Source: Enterobacter cloacae subsp. cloacae ATCC 13047
GTDB taxonomy: Bacteria > Pseudomonadota > Gammaproteobacteria > Enterobacterales > Enterobacteriaceae
Assembly: GCF_000025565.1 (NCBI RefSeq)
Contig: NC_014121.1
Span: forward strand, 2,232,001-2,296,000
DNA length: 64,000 nt
Direction: 5' to 3'
Every line of letters begins with the position of its first letter. Position 1 is the first letter of the stretch. The position numbers and the translations under genes were made by a program. Of the stretch, positions 8,372-17,518 are shown in pieces. The notes below the pieces were generated by a model. That model had not been told where the DNA came from. It did not search any database and saw only the letters and a list, made by a program, of their open reading frames with translations.

Positions 8372-8986
8372 ATGATAGATGTCTCACAGCGTGAAGCGTT
8401 CGCGTTCAGCGCCCGGGTACTGGGCGCACTGTTTTATTATTCACCCGACAGCGAGCACGTTGCGCCGCTGGTCAACGCCCTGACCGCTGGCGACTGGGTT
8501 ACGGACTGGCCGCTGCCGCAGGCGGCGCTGCAGCCCATCGCCGACACCTTTACGGTATCTGCCGATGAGCCCGTCACTGACGCCTGGCAACGGCTGTTTA
8601 TTGGCCCCTATGCGCTGCCCGCACCGCCGTGGGGTTCCGTATGGCTGGATCGTGAATCCGTGCTGTTTGGGGATTCAACCCTCGCCCTGCGTCAGTGGAT
8701 GCGGGAAAACCAGATTGCCTTTGAGATGCAGCAGAACGAACCGGAAGATCATTTTGGTACGTTGCTGCTGCTGGCCGCGTGGCTCACTGAGAACGGACGC
8801 GAGACGGAACGCGACCAGCTTCTGGCGTGGCACCTGCTGCCGTGGAGCACCCGTTTTCTCTCCGTGTTTGTTGAAAACGCCGGGCACCCGTTCTATAGCG
8901 CACTGGGAAAACTCGCGCAGCTGACGCTTGCGGACTGGCAATCTACCTTACTGATCCCGGTCGCAGAAAAACCGCTCTACCGTTAA
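8372..8986 (+). CDS. dmsD: DmsD, Tat proofreading chaperone for DMSO-reductase-type enzymes
   Basis: This 204-aa all-helical protein of the TorD/DmsD family aligns with E. coli DmsD and keeps the binding-pocket motif GPYALPAPPWGSVW. It binds the twin-arginine signal of the catalytic subunit (YnfE here, and DmsA if encoded elsewhere) until cofactor loading is complete. AAGGA precedes the ATG. It is the last gene of the ynfE operon and converges with the guanidine operon; a shared hairpin follows. Confidence 0.94.
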   Translation: MIDVSQREAFAFSARVLGALFYYSPDSEHVAPLVNALTAGDWVTDWPLPQAALQPIADTFTVSADEPVTDAWQRLFIGPYALPAPPWGSVWLDRESVLFGDSTLALRQWMRENQIAFEMQQNEPEDHFGTLLLLAAWLTENGRETERDQLLAWHLLPWSTRFLSVFVENAGHPFYSALGKLAQLTLADWQSTLLIPVAEKPLYR

Positions 8987-8991
8987 CCGCG

Positions 8992-9022
8992 CTGGCTTGC
9001 TCACGCATGATGAGCAAGCCAG
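8992..9022. terminator. Hairpin between convergent dmsD and the allophanate hydrolase gene
   Basis: CTGGCTTGCTCA (8992-9003) pairs perfectly with TGAGCAAGCCAG (9011-9022). It covers the stop codon of the minus-strand gene. There is no clear T run on either side, so it may act as a bidirectional 3' end or stability hairpin. Confidence 0.5.
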
Positions 9023-10800
9023 GCTCGCCAGCCACCGAATCGCGTAATCTCCTGTGCTCCCTCTAATCCTGCCTCCTCGCAGATAAACCCGGTCAGCCAG
9101 CGCCCGTCCTGAAGTTCGACTTTTCCCAGCCCCAGCGGTGCGGGGATCCCGGCCAGAAACGATCCCATTTCGCTGTGCGGAAGTGCCCACACCTCTACGG
9201 CTATTGCGGAACCCTGTTCTGTTGCCCGCACCATGCCCGGTCGTTTGCCGTCTGCCAGGGCAAAGAGCCGATAATGCGGGGCGCTGGTGGTGGCTTCTAC
9301 ATACGTCGCCCCGCGCTGGCGCAGTTGATGATTCAGCGCCAGCCCGTCCAGGTGCGCGCCGCACACCACCAGATACATCCGGTCATCGGTGGCGGTCGAA
9401 ACAGGTGCATCCCCTTGTATCTCGCGTTCTCCAGGCAGAGGTAATTTCTGGTGACGTTGTAACGCATCGGCCAGACTGAGCAGATACTGGTCGGTAAACG
9501 CGCGGCCAAACAGCGTTATGCCGGAAGGCAAGCCGTTGGCCATAAACCCTGCCGGGACCGCCACGGCAGCGTAATCAAGCAGGTTCATAAAGTTGGTGTA
9601 AAGCCCAAGCTCAGAGTTGCGTTTGACCGGTTCCTCCGCCAGCTCGGCCAGACTCACCGGGCGCGGATAAGTGGGAGTTAACACGCACTCAAGCCCCGCC
9701 AGTATGGCATCGCACTCGCTTTTATAGGCCTGAAGCTGGTACTGCGCTTCAAACGCCGCTACCGCACTCATAGCAGGCGCTTTTTGCAGCACATTGCGGA
9801 TCACCGGCAGCACCGCGTCCGGCTGTTGCTCAATCAACGCGCCCGCCACGTGGTAGCGCTCGGCCACCCACGGGCCGTCATAGAGCAGTTTTGCTGCCGC
9901 CAGGAACGGCGAAAAGTCGATGGTCACCGGCACGCCGCCAAGGGCGATCAGCCTCTCCTTTGCGGTGTGATACAGCGCCTCACTCTCTGCGCAGCCGAGA
10001 AACTCCAGCGTGTCCGGCACGCCAAAGCGAAAACCGGCTGCCGGTACGCCAAATGCCTGCGCTCCGTTCCAGGACGGGTTAGCACGGCTGTAGTCATCGT
10101 GCGCGTCTTTCGTCGCCGTCAGCGCCAGCAGTTGGCTGGCCTCCGCTGCCGTGCTGGTGAAGAACGTTACGCAGTCCAGCGTGCGGCAGGCGGGCACCAC
10201 ACCCGCTGTCGAGATCAGCCCTTTGGTCGCCTTCAGCCCGACCAGATTATTGAGAGAGGCCGGAACGCGCCCGCTCCCGGCGGTATCGGTGCCCAGGGCA
10301 AAGCTCGCCAGCCCCAGCGCCACAGCCAGCGACGAGCCCGCGCTTGAGCCACCGGACGGATACTCCGGATGCACACTGTTGCGACACGCACCAAATGGTG
10401 AGCGCGTGCCGTTTAAGCCGGTCGCGAACTGGTCGAGATTGGTTTTCCCCAGCGGGACCGCCCCCAGCGCGATCAGCTGCGACACTATCGTCGCATCCTG
10501 CTCTGCCCGGTACGCAAAGGCCGGACAGGCGGCGGTGGTCTCAATACCCGCCAGATCGATATTGTCTTTAATGGCAAACGGCACGCCATAGAGCGGCAAC
10601 GATGCCGGATCCACGCCGTCCAGCGCGGCCAGATACGGCTCCAGCTCGTCGGGCGTCAGAAGATAAATAAAGGCGTTAAATTCCGGGTTCAGCGCCAGCG
10701 CGCGCTCGCGCAGGGCAAGGATAACCGCGCGAGGACGGAGCTGACCGGAACGGTATGCCTGCGCCAGAACATCAAGGCGTAAATCAAAAAGGTGCTTCAT
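9001..10800 (-). CDS. atzF: Allophanate hydrolase (AtzF type)
   Basis: The 599-aa protein starts MKHLFDLRLDVLAQAY, at an ATG overlapping the carboxylase stop codon (ATGA). It has an amidase-signature domain with the catalytic Lys in AIKDNIDLAG and the Ser-rich motif GGSSAGSS, then a C-terminal allophanate-hydrolase domain from about residue 460. It hydrolyses allophanate to ammonia and CO2. In this operon the allophanate arises from carboxyguanidine after deimination. The length agrees with AtzF proteins (about 600 aa). It is the last gene of a seven-gene operon under a guanidine riboswitch. Confidence 0.92.
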   Translation of the reverse strand: MKHLFDLRLDVLAQAYRSGQLRPRAVILALRERALALNPEFNAFIYLLTPDELEPYLAALDGVDPASLPLYGVPFAIKDNIDLAGIETTAACPAFAYRAEQDATIVSQLIALGAVPLGKTNLDQFATGLNGTRSPFGACRNSVHPEYPSGGSSAGSSLAVALGLASFALGTDTAGSGRVPASLNNLVGLKATKGLISTAGVVPACRTLDCVTFFTSTAAEASQLLALTATKDAHDDYSRANPSWNGAQAFGVPAAGFRFGVPDTLEFLGCAESEALYHTAKERLIALGGVPVTIDFSPFLAAAKLLYDGPWVAERYHVAGALIEQQPDAVLPVIRNVLQKAPAMSAVAAFEAQYQLQAYKSECDAILAGLECVLTPTYPRPVSLAELAEEPVKRNSELGLYTNFMNLLDYAAVAVPAGFMANGLPSGITLFGRAFTDQYLLSLADALQRHQKLPLPGEREIQGDAPVSTATDDRMYLVVCGAHLDGLALNHQLRQRGATYVEATTSAPHYRLFALADGKRPGMVRATEQGSAIAVEVWALPHSEMGSFLAGIPAPLGLGKVELQDGRWLTGFICEEAGLEGAQEITRFGGWRAWLAHHA

Positions 10801-13800
10801 GCTGTTTTCTCCAGGACCACCACACACTGACCCACGCGCACCGATGAACCCGGCTGCACGCGCACCAGGCTGACCACCCCGTCCTGGGTTGCGACCAGCG
10901 GGATTTCCATCTTCATGGACTCCAGTACCACCAGCACATCGCCTTCGCGCACGGTGTTACCGACTTCAACGTTTACCTGCCACAGGTTGCCCGACACCGG
11001 GCTGTCAATCCCGGCCTGTCCGGGTGCCAGCGGCGCGTCTTCGCCGTCCGTTACCAGCACCTCGCTGCTGTCAAAATGGGCCTGACCGTTGGCGGCCCAG
11101 CGCTCACGCTCGGCGTCAAACGCGGCCTGCTGATGCGCGCGGAATGCCTCAATCTCCGGCGCCTCGTCGGCCAGGAATTGCTGATACTCCGCCAGCTTCA
11201 GCGTGGTGTGTTCGATGCGCAGCGGATAACGTCCCAGCGGGAAATCCCGGCGGATGGTGAGCAACTCTTCGGCAGAGACCGGATAAAAGCGGATCTGGTC
11301 GAAGAAGCGCAGTAGCCAGGGCTTGCCGTCAAAATCCTCCACGGCGTGATAGCGATTCCACATCTGTAGCGTGCGTCCGACAAACTGATACCCGCCCGGC
11401 CCCTCCATGCCGTAGACGCAAAGGTAGGCCCCGCCAATACCCACCGAGTTTTCCGCCGTCCAGGTGCGTGCCGGGTTGTATTTGGTGGTCACCAGACGAT
11501 GACGCGGATCGAGCGGTGTCGCGACCGGCGCGCCCAGGTAGACATCTCCCAGCCCCATTACCAGATAGCGAGCATCGAACACCGTTTTATAGACCTCATC
11601 GATATTCGCCAGATCGTTGATACGACGGATAAACTCCAGGTTGCTCGGACACCATGGCGCATCCCGGCGCACGGTGGTCATGTATTTGTCGATGGCCTTC
11701 TGGCACGCGGGATCGTCCCAGGAGAGCGGCAGCCAGACCACGCGCGACGGCACGTCCAGCGACGCCTGCCCGCATACGTCCTGCCATAGCCCGGCCACCG
11801 TCTCCAGCAGCGCTTCCAGACTCAGCGTTTCCGGCTGATAGTGAATCTGCAGGGAGCGGATCCCCGGCGTGAGGTCGATAATCCCCGTCAGCGCGCGCGT
11901 TTCCAGCGCCTGCATCAGCGCGTGGGCGCGAAAACGCAACACCAGATCCAGTTCGGGGTCGCCTATCTCCAGCAGCAGATGGGTATCGCCGGATAACCTC
12001 GCCACCAGCCGTTTATCGTCCTCCCCCACCTCCAGCACCACCGGCGAGCTCAGCCCGACAGGTTGCCACGGCATGACCTGCGGCGTCAGGCTGGCGATTT
12101 GCGCCGCCTGCCCCTGCGCCAGCCGTCGGGCGGTGGAAACGTCCACCGGCATAAAGCGCACTTTATCGCCCGCTTTCAGCTGGCCAACCGCGTGTAGATC
12201 CGCCTCAATGACGGTGACCGGGCAGACAAATCCCCCCAGGCTTGGGCCGTCGGGGCCGAGGATCACCGGCATATCGCCGGTGAAATCCACCGCGCCAATG
12301 GCGTACGGGTTGTCGTGGATGTTCGAGGGGTGCAGCCCCGCTTCGCCGCCGCTGTCACGTACCCATTCCGGTTTCGGGCCGATCAGACGCACGCCCGTGC
12401 GGCTGGAGTTAAAATGTACCTCCCACTCGGTGGCAAAAAAGGTCGCCATATAGCCCGGCGTAAAATACTCCGGCGCACCATGCGGACCGTAAATCACCCG
12501 CAGCTCACGCACCCCATCCAGGCTGGTGCGCAGGGCCTGCGGCAGCTCCCCGTCCGCGACAGGTTCGGTCAATGGGGACAGATGCAGCACGTCACCTGTG
12601 CGCAGTGCCCGTCCGGCGTGACCGCCAAACTGCCCGAGGGTGAAGGTGCTTTTGCTGCCCAGATAATCCGGTACCTCAAACCCGCCGCGCAGGCAGAGAT
12701 AGCTGCGTACGCCGTCCCCCTGAATATCGCCCATACGCAGCGTGCTTCCCGCCCGGACGCGGAAAACGCGGTTGTTTGCCAGCGGCTCGCCGTCCAGCGT
12801 CAGCGCAATGGCTGCGCCGGTCACCGCCAGCTGCGCGTCGCAGTTGAATTTCAGCGTCGGGCCGCTGAGGGTGATCTCCAGCGCGGCGGCCCCCTCCTCA
12901 TTGCCCAGCAGACGGTTGCCGAGACGCAGCGCCAGGCTGTCCATCGGCCCGGAGGGCGGCACCCCGACGGCCCAGTAGCCCGTGCGCCCCGGATAATCCT
13001 GCACCGTGGTTTGCGTCCCGGCGCTGAGCACCTCCAGCGTGAAGGCCTGATAGTCCAGCGTCTCTAAACAGCGGGTCCACGGCTCGCCACGGGCGAACGG
13101 CGGGAAGGTTAAAATCTGCTGCAAATAGCTGCGGTTGGTTTCCACGCCGTAGAGACGCGTCTCTCCCAGCGCGGTGTGCAGGACGCGGATCGCCGCCTCG
13201 CGCGTGGGCTGCCAGGCGATGATTTTTGCCAGCATCGGGTCAAAAAACGGCGGTACGTCGCAGCCGGACTCCACCCAGCTGTCGATGCGCAATGTGCGAC
13301 GGTCGCTTTCCGGGAACACCACTTCGGTGAGTAGCCCTGGCGACGGCTGGAACTGACGGCCCGGATCTTCGGCGTAGACCCGCGCCTGAATGGCGTGTCC
13401 TTGTGGTTGCAGGCTGGCACGCAGCTCCGCCAGCGGCGGCAGCGTTCCGGCCGCCAGGTCAATCATCCAGCGAACCAGGTCAACACCCCACACCTGCTCG
13501 GTGACGCCGTGCTCTACCTGCAGACGGGTGTTCACTTCAAGGAAGTAAAAGCGGGCCGCGTCGCTGTCGTAGACAAACTCCACGGTACCCGCGCTGCGGT
13601 AGTTGACCGCCTGGCCGAGTTTTATCGCCGCCTCGCACAGCGCGGCCTCCATGCCGTCCGGCAGGTTGGGCGCGGGCGTCTCTTCCAGCACCTTCTGGTT
13701 ACGCCGCTGTACCGAGCAGTCGCGCACGCCGAGGGCAATCACCTCGCCTTTACCGTCACCAAACAGCTGGACTTCCAGGTGACGCGCCCGCTCAATGTAT

Positions 13801-14399
13801 TTTTCGATAAACACGCCCGCGTCGCTAAAGTTATTCTTGCCCAGGCGCACCACGGCATCGAAGGCGTCGCGCAGCTCTTCCGCGTGGTAACAGACGCGCA
13901 TGCCGATCCCGCCACCACCCGCGGTGCTTTTCAGCATTACCGGGTAGCCCACTTCCGCCGCAGCGTGAACGGCCTCATCGACGTTAGCCAGCAGTCCGGT
14001 GCCTTCGAGCATCGGCACGCCGTGCGCTTTCGCCAGCGCACGGGCGGTATGTTTCAGGCCAAACAGGCGCAACTGTTCCGGCGTGGGGCCGACAAACGCA
14101 ATGCCTGCGGCTTCGCAGGCTTCGGCAAATGCGGCGTTTTCCGACAGAAAACCGTAGCCCGGATGAATGGCCAGCGCACCGCTGGCTCTGGCGGCCGCGA
14201 TGATCTTTTCGCTCACCAGATAGGTGTTCGCCGCCGGGCCCTCGCCCAGGCTCAGCGCCTCATCCGCTTCCCGGATATGCAGGCTGCTGAGATCGGCTTC
14301 GGAGTAGACCGCCACGCCGCGGATCTTCATGGCGCGCAGGGTGCGCAGAATGCGGCAGGCAATCGCCCCGCGGTTTGCAATCAGGAGTGTCGTCAACAT
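10797..14399 (-). CDS. Biotin-dependent guanidine (urea-type) carboxylase
   Basis: This 1200-aa multidomain enzyme has an N-terminal biotin carboxylase (residues 1-450, with the glycine-rich ATP loop KSTAGGGGIGM). A carboxyltransferase formed of KipA/KipI-like (AHS2 and AHS1) domains spans about 460-1000. The urea-carboxylase tail ends in a biotinyl domain whose ESMKM motif puts the biotinylated Lys at residue 1163. Databases label such genes urea carboxylase. Relatives under ykkC riboswitches with DUF1989 partners were shown to carboxylate guanidine with ATP and bicarbonate, and that context holds here. The 151-nt gap upstream contains two short hairpins (14446-14463; GGCGGG-ACGA-CCCGCC nearer the start) and the ATG has only a weak ribosome binding site. 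Confidence 0.9.
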   Translation of the reverse strand: MLTTLLIANRGAIACRILRTLRAMKIRGVAVYSEADLSSLHIREADEALSLGEGPAANTYLVSEKIIAAARASGALAIHPGYGFLSENAAFAEACEAAGIAFVGPTPEQLRLFGLKHTARALAKAHGVPMLEGTGLLANVDEAVHAAAEVGYPVMLKSTAGGGGIGMRVCYHAEELRDAFDAVVRLGKNNFSDAGVFIEKYIERARHLEVQLFGDGKGEVIALGVRDCSVQRRNQKVLEETPAPNLPDGMEAALCEAAIKLGQAVNYRSAGTVEFVYDSDAARFYFLEVNTRLQVEHGVTEQVWGVDLVRWMIDLAAGTLPPLAELRASLQPQGHAIQARVYAEDPGRQFQPSPGLLTEVVFPESDRRTLRIDSWVESGCDVPPFFDPMLAKIIAWQPTREAAIRVLHTALGETRLYGVETNRSYLQQILTFPPFARGEPWTRCLETLDYQAFTLEVLSAGTQTTVQDYPGRTGYWAVGVPPSGPMDSLALRLGNRLLGNEEGAAALEITLSGPTLKFNCDAQLAVTGAAIALTLDGEPLANNRVFRVRAGSTLRMGDIQGDGVRSYLCLRGGFEVPDYLGSKSTFTLGQFGGHAGRALRTGDVLHLSPLTEPVADGELPQALRTSLDGVRELRVIYGPHGAPEYFTPGYMATFFATEWEVHFNSSRTGVRLIGPKPEWVRDSGGEAGLHPSNIHDNPYAIGAVDFTGDMPVILGPDGPSLGGFVCPVTVIEADLHAVGQLKAGDKVRFMPVDVSTARRLAQGQAAQIASLTPQVMPWQPVGLSSPVVLEVGEDDKRLVARLSGDTHLLLEIGDPELDLVLRFRAHALMQALETRALTGIIDLTPGIRSLQIHYQPETLSLEALLETVAGLWQDVCGQASLDVPSRVVWLPLSWDDPACQKAIDKYMTTVRRDAPWCPSNLEFIRRINDLANIDEVYKTVFDARYLVMGLGDVYLGAPVATPLDPRHRLVTTKYNPARTWTAENSVGIGGAYLCVYGMEGPGGYQFVGRTLQMWNRYHAVEDFDGKPWLLRFFDQIRFYPVSAEELLTIRRDFPLGRYPLRIEHTTLKLAEYQQFLADEAPEIEAFRAHQQAAFDAERERWAANGQAHFDSSEVLVTDGEDAPLAPGQAGIDSPVSGNLWQVNVEVGNTVREGDVLVVLESMKMEIPLVATQDGVVSLVRVQPGSSVRVGQCVVVLEKTA

Positions 14400-14550
14400 A
14401 GGTCAGACTCAATCGTGGCGGGTCGTCCCGCCGAAAATCGGCTCACCCATGGTCGTCCATGGGGAAAAAGCGGTTACGGCAGAATGCGTCCGGCGCGGAC
14501 TGCAAACAGGCGATAAATGGCCTGGCGCAGGCGCTGCCAGCGGGTGGATG

Positions 14551-15183
14551 TCAGTTCCATACCAGCACCTCTGCTGGCGTCGGGTTCCAGCCGTTGCACG
14601 GGTTGTTAAGCTGAGGACAGTTGGAGATCAGCACGATGACGTTGCACTCGGCGCGCAGCTCGACATATTTTCCCGGCGCGGAGATACCGTCCTCAAAGGT
14701 CAGCCCGCCCTGCGGAGTCACCGGCACGTTCATGAAGAAGTTAATGTTGGCGGCAATATCGCGCTTTTGCAGGCGGCCATCGTGCAGGCAGGCGCAGAGG
14801 AAGTTATCCCGGCAGCTGTGCATATGGCGTTTATCGAGAGCATAACGCACGGTATTGCTCTCCTGCGCGCAGGCGCCGCCGAGGGTATCGTGACGCCCGC
14901 AGGTATCAGCCACGATGGTCAGCAGCGGGTTACCGAGGTTGGAGTACAGCACGCTGCCGTGGGTGAGATAAGCGTTGTTCTGGCGGCGCAGCGTGCGCTG
15001 TGCGTCGTAGCGCTCACGCGGGTTGTCCGCATTGTAAAACAGCGTGTCCACCGCCTGGTTGCCCTCCAGGTCGAGCAGGCGTAGCGTCTGGCCTTTCTTC
15101 ACTTCAAACAGATACGGTTCCCCCGCCGGGATAACGTGGCGGAAGCTGGCATGCTGGGGATGTTTTTCGCTGGCAACGGTCAT
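14551..15183 (-). CDS. Carboxyguanidine deiminase subunit, DUF1989 (urea-amidolyase-associated protein 2)
   Basis: This 210-aa DUF1989 protein begins [22 protein letters not shown]. It contains the family signature [19 protein letters not shown], with Cys and His residues suited to metal binding. With its paralogue upstream it forms the two-subunit enzyme that deiminates carboxyguanidine to allophanate, so no urea intermediate is needed. The Shine-Dalgarno TAAGGAG overlaps the stop of the upstream gene, which implies coupling. The function follows from published work on homologous operons; the assignment of A or B subunit is not made here. Confidence 0.86.
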   Translation of the reverse strand: MTVASEKHPQHASFRHVIPAGEPYLFEVKKGQTLRLLDLEGNQAVDTLFYNADNPRERYDAQRTLRRQNNAYLTHGSVLYSNLGNPLLTIVADTCGRHDTLGGACAQESNTVRYALDKRHMHSCRDNFLCACLHDGRLQKRDIAANINFFMNVPVTPQGGLTFEDGISAPGKYVELRAECNVIVLISNCPQLNNPCNGWNPTPAEVLVWN

Positions 15184-15193
15184 ACACGGCTCC

Positions 15194-15910
15194 TTACAGG
15201 GCGAAACGTTGAGTGTTAGTGATGGCGCGTTCGTTTTCCGGGCGCGTCAGGAGGGCGTTAATCGCCCCCTCTTCATCCTCCGCCTGCCGCCAGCTCAGCT
15301 GTACCGGGCGCGGGGCGTACTCCCGGGAGGGATCCATCGGGTGCGGTAGCGCGGTCATGACAATCAGCGTGTCCATCGGCGCGAACAGCTCAACGTAGCT
15401 GCCCGGCTGCGAATGTCCGCTGTGGAAGCGGAACTGGCCGTTGTCCTCCACGGTGACCTTGCTGAAGAAATTGACCACCATCAGCAGATCTTCCAGGTTG
15501 AGATCCCACTTGCCCATCTCCACCAGCAGGTTGTCCGTACCGTTACGGTAGAAACCGTTGCGCAGTTCCTGGTAACGCCCCTGACCGTATTTTTCCGCCA
15601 CTTCGGCGGCATTCAGCACGCCGCCAAACGGGTCGTGCCAGCCGCAGGTGTCGGCGGTAATGCCCGCCAGTACGCGGCCCATGTCGGAGTAAAAGCAGTG
15701 TCCGGCGGTGAGGCGCGCGGTGTGCTGGCCTTTCAGCGTGTCGGGCAGGTTCAGCCGCTCGCTTTTCTCGTGCGGGTTGAGCATCAGCAGGCTGACGTTG
15801 GCACTGCCTTGCGTATCTGTCATGCGCAGGATCTGCCCGCGCTTCAGGACAAACGAGAGGTGTCCCCCGCCGGGAAGCGTCTCTTCACGTAAAATCGTCA
15901 TGGTATTCAC
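15194..15910 (-). CDS. Carboxyguanidine deiminase subunit, DUF1989 (urea-amidolyase-associated protein 1)
   Basis: The 238-aa protein is a paralogue of the next gene: it shares [28 protein letters not shown] with it. It has a longer C-terminus ([28 protein letters not shown]). I chose the GTG at 15910, which is preceded by GGGGG at the right distance; the in-frame ATG at 15901 would be too far from it. It lies 2 nt after the ABC ATPase gene. It is predicted to be cytoplasmic and to act with the 210-aa subunit on carboxyguanidine. Confidence 0.86.
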   Translation of the reverse strand: MNTMTILREETLPGGGHLSFVLKRGQILRMTDTQGSANVSLLMLNPHEKSERLNLPDTLKGQHTARLTAGHCFYSDMGRVLAGITADTCGWHDPFGGVLNAAEVAEKYGQGRYQELRNGFYRNGTDNLLVEMGKWDLNLEDLLMVVNFFSKVTVEDNGQFRFHSGHSQPGSYVELFAPMDTLIVMTALPHPMDPSREYAPRPVQLSWRQAEDEEGAINALLTRPENERAITNTQRFAL

Positions 15911-15912
15911 TG

Positions 15913-16689
15913 TTACCCCCTTAAGGCATAAACGTTGTCGGGCGTGGTTCCGCTCAGGGCGGAGAGCCGCGTCTCGTTGAGCGGAATGTCGTAGGTAATG
16001 CGCGCGCCGTAGGCATTCGGTGCCTGCGGGTCGAGGCGCACTTTGTCGAACACCAGTAGCCGGGTGCCGAGGTTGAAGCCTTCAGACAGATCGTGGGTGA
16101 CCATAAAGACGGTCATGCGGGTTTCGCCCCACAGCTGCAGCAACAGGGCGTGCATGTCTTTTCTGATCCCCGGATCCAGCGCACCAAACGGCTCATCGAG
16201 CAGCAGCACGCGCGGCTGCATGATGAATGCCTGAGCAATGGCCAGGCGCTGCTGCATGCCGCCGGAGAGCTGGGCGGGATATTTATCCAGCGCGTGCCCG
16301 AGGCCGACTTTTTCCAGCATCTCCGCCGACCGTTCACGCACGGCGCGTTTTTTGCCCCCAAACAGCCGCCCGAACAGCGGCGATTGCGGCAGTTCAAGAC
16401 CGATGGCGACGTTATCCAGCACGCTGAGGTGCGGGAAAACGGAGTAGCGCTGAAACACCACCCCGCGGCTGCTGTCCGGCTCGGCGCGCAGCGGTTTGCC
16501 ATCGAGGGTGATCACTCCCCGGCTGGGCGCTTCCTGACCAAGCAGCAGACGCAGGAAGGTAGATTTTCCGCAGCCGGACGCCCCCACCATTGAGCAGAAC
16601 TCGCCCTCTTTCACCTGCAGGTTCAGGCGTTCCAGCACCACATGGTCGCCGTACTCCTGCCAGATATTGTTGATGGTGATAAAGCTCAT
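15913..16689 (-). CDS. ABC transporter ATP-binding protein, probable guanidine importer
   Basis: The protein of 258 aa starts MSFITINNIWQEYGDH, preceded by GGAGGGAAGGC. It has Walker A GASGCGKST, the signature LSGGMQQRLAIAQ, Walker B VLLLDEPFGALD and switch histidine VTHDLSEG. It belongs to the nitrate/sulfonate/taurine (NrtD/SsuB/TauB) family. The start overlaps the permease stop by 4 nt (ATGA). Annotators often call this a urea transporter; the riboswitch and the pathway suggest guanidine, but uptake specificity is inferred. Confidence 0.9.
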   Translation of the reverse strand: MSFITINNIWQEYGDHVVLERLNLQVKEGEFCSMVGASGCGKSTFLRLLLGQEAPSRGVITLDGKPLRAEPDSSRGVVFQRYSVFPHLSVLDNVAIGLELPQSPLFGRLFGGKKRAVRERSAEMLEKVGLGHALDKYPAQLSGGMQQRLAIAQAFIMQPRVLLLDEPFGALDPGIRKDMHALLLQLWGETRMTVFMVTHDLSEGFNLGTRLLVFDKVRLDPQAPNAYGARITYDIPLNETRLSALSGTTPDNVYALRG

Positions 16690-17501
16690 GCCTTCCCTCC
16701 TTCCGCCCAGGGAAAACAGGTTTTGTGCAACTGACGCAGGGCGAGATCCATCAGCCACGCCAGCAGGGTGATCCACAGGACGTACGGGATAATCACATCC
16801 ATCGCCATGTAGCGTCGTACGAGGAAAATGCGGTATCCCAGCCCGGCGGTAGAGGAGATAGCCTCCGCCGAGATAAGAAACAGCCATGCCGACCCGAGCA
16901 GCAGGCGCAGCGAGGTCAGCAGCCTGGAGAGTAATTGCGGAAGCACCACGCGCAGCACCAGCGTCCAGCTACTGGCCCCCAGCGTCTGCGCTTTGATGAG
17001 GATCTCCGGTGGGATTTCACAGGCGCGGTGCTCCAGATCGCGCGCCAGCATCGGGGTGATGCCGATGACAATCAGCATCACCTTCGACAGCTCATCCAGC
17101 CCGAAAACGATAAACAGCACCGGGAGTATTGCCAGCGGCGGGATCATCGACAGCACCGTCATCAGCGGCGAGAGCGATGCACGCCACAGCGGAAACACGC
17201 CCGAGGTCACGCCAATGCACAGGCCGATCAGTGAGGCGATCGCCAGCCCCGCCAGCAGACGCGCGAGGCTCACCAGGGTATCGACCCAGAACAGGTATTC
17301 ACCGCTGCGTTTATCCGGGGTCAACGCCATCCGGGATAGCGCGTCCAGCATTTGCTGCAGGCCGGGCAGCAGCTTGTCCTGCGGGTTGGCCTCCAGCCTG
17401 ACCGCTGAGCCAAAAAAGTAGGCGGCCAGCAGCAGGACAAAAGGCAGCATCACGAGCATCAGCCGCATGCCGGGTGTGGGATGGCGATTAATTTGTCGCA
17501 T
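16686..17501 (-). CDS. ABC transporter permease, probable guanidine importer
   Basis: This 271-aa inner-membrane protein of the SsuC/TauC binding-protein-dependent permease family has about six transmembrane helices and an EAA loop around KAQTLGASSWTLVLRVVLPQ. I preferred the ATG at 17501, which has GGAG five bases upstream, over a GTG at 17522 that overlaps the upstream stop codon. It is the middle gene of the transporter trio, coupled to the ATPase by an ATGA overlap. Confidence 0.9.
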   Translation of the reverse strand: MRQINRHPTPGMRLMLVMLPFVLLLAAYFFGSAVRLEANPQDKLLPGLQQMLDALSRMALTPDKRSGEYLFWVDTLVSLARLLAGLAIASLIGLCIGVTSGVFPLWRASLSPLMTVLSMIPPLAILPVLFIVFGLDELSKVMLIVIGITPMLARDLEHRACEIPPEILIKAQTLGASSWTLVLRVVLPQLLSRLLTSLRLLLGSAWLFLISAEAISSTAGLGYRIFLVRRYMAMDVIIPYVLWITLLAWLMDLALRQLHKTCFPWAEGGKA

Positions 17502-17518
17502 GGAGACTCCGTCCGTTA

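Noticed and set aside
13395-14516. 373-codon plus-strand open frame antisense to the carboxylase gene
   Set aside because: It lies inside a high-G+C gene with clear domains on the other strand, has no family pattern or ribosome binding site, and reads as a Gly/Arg-rich shadow.
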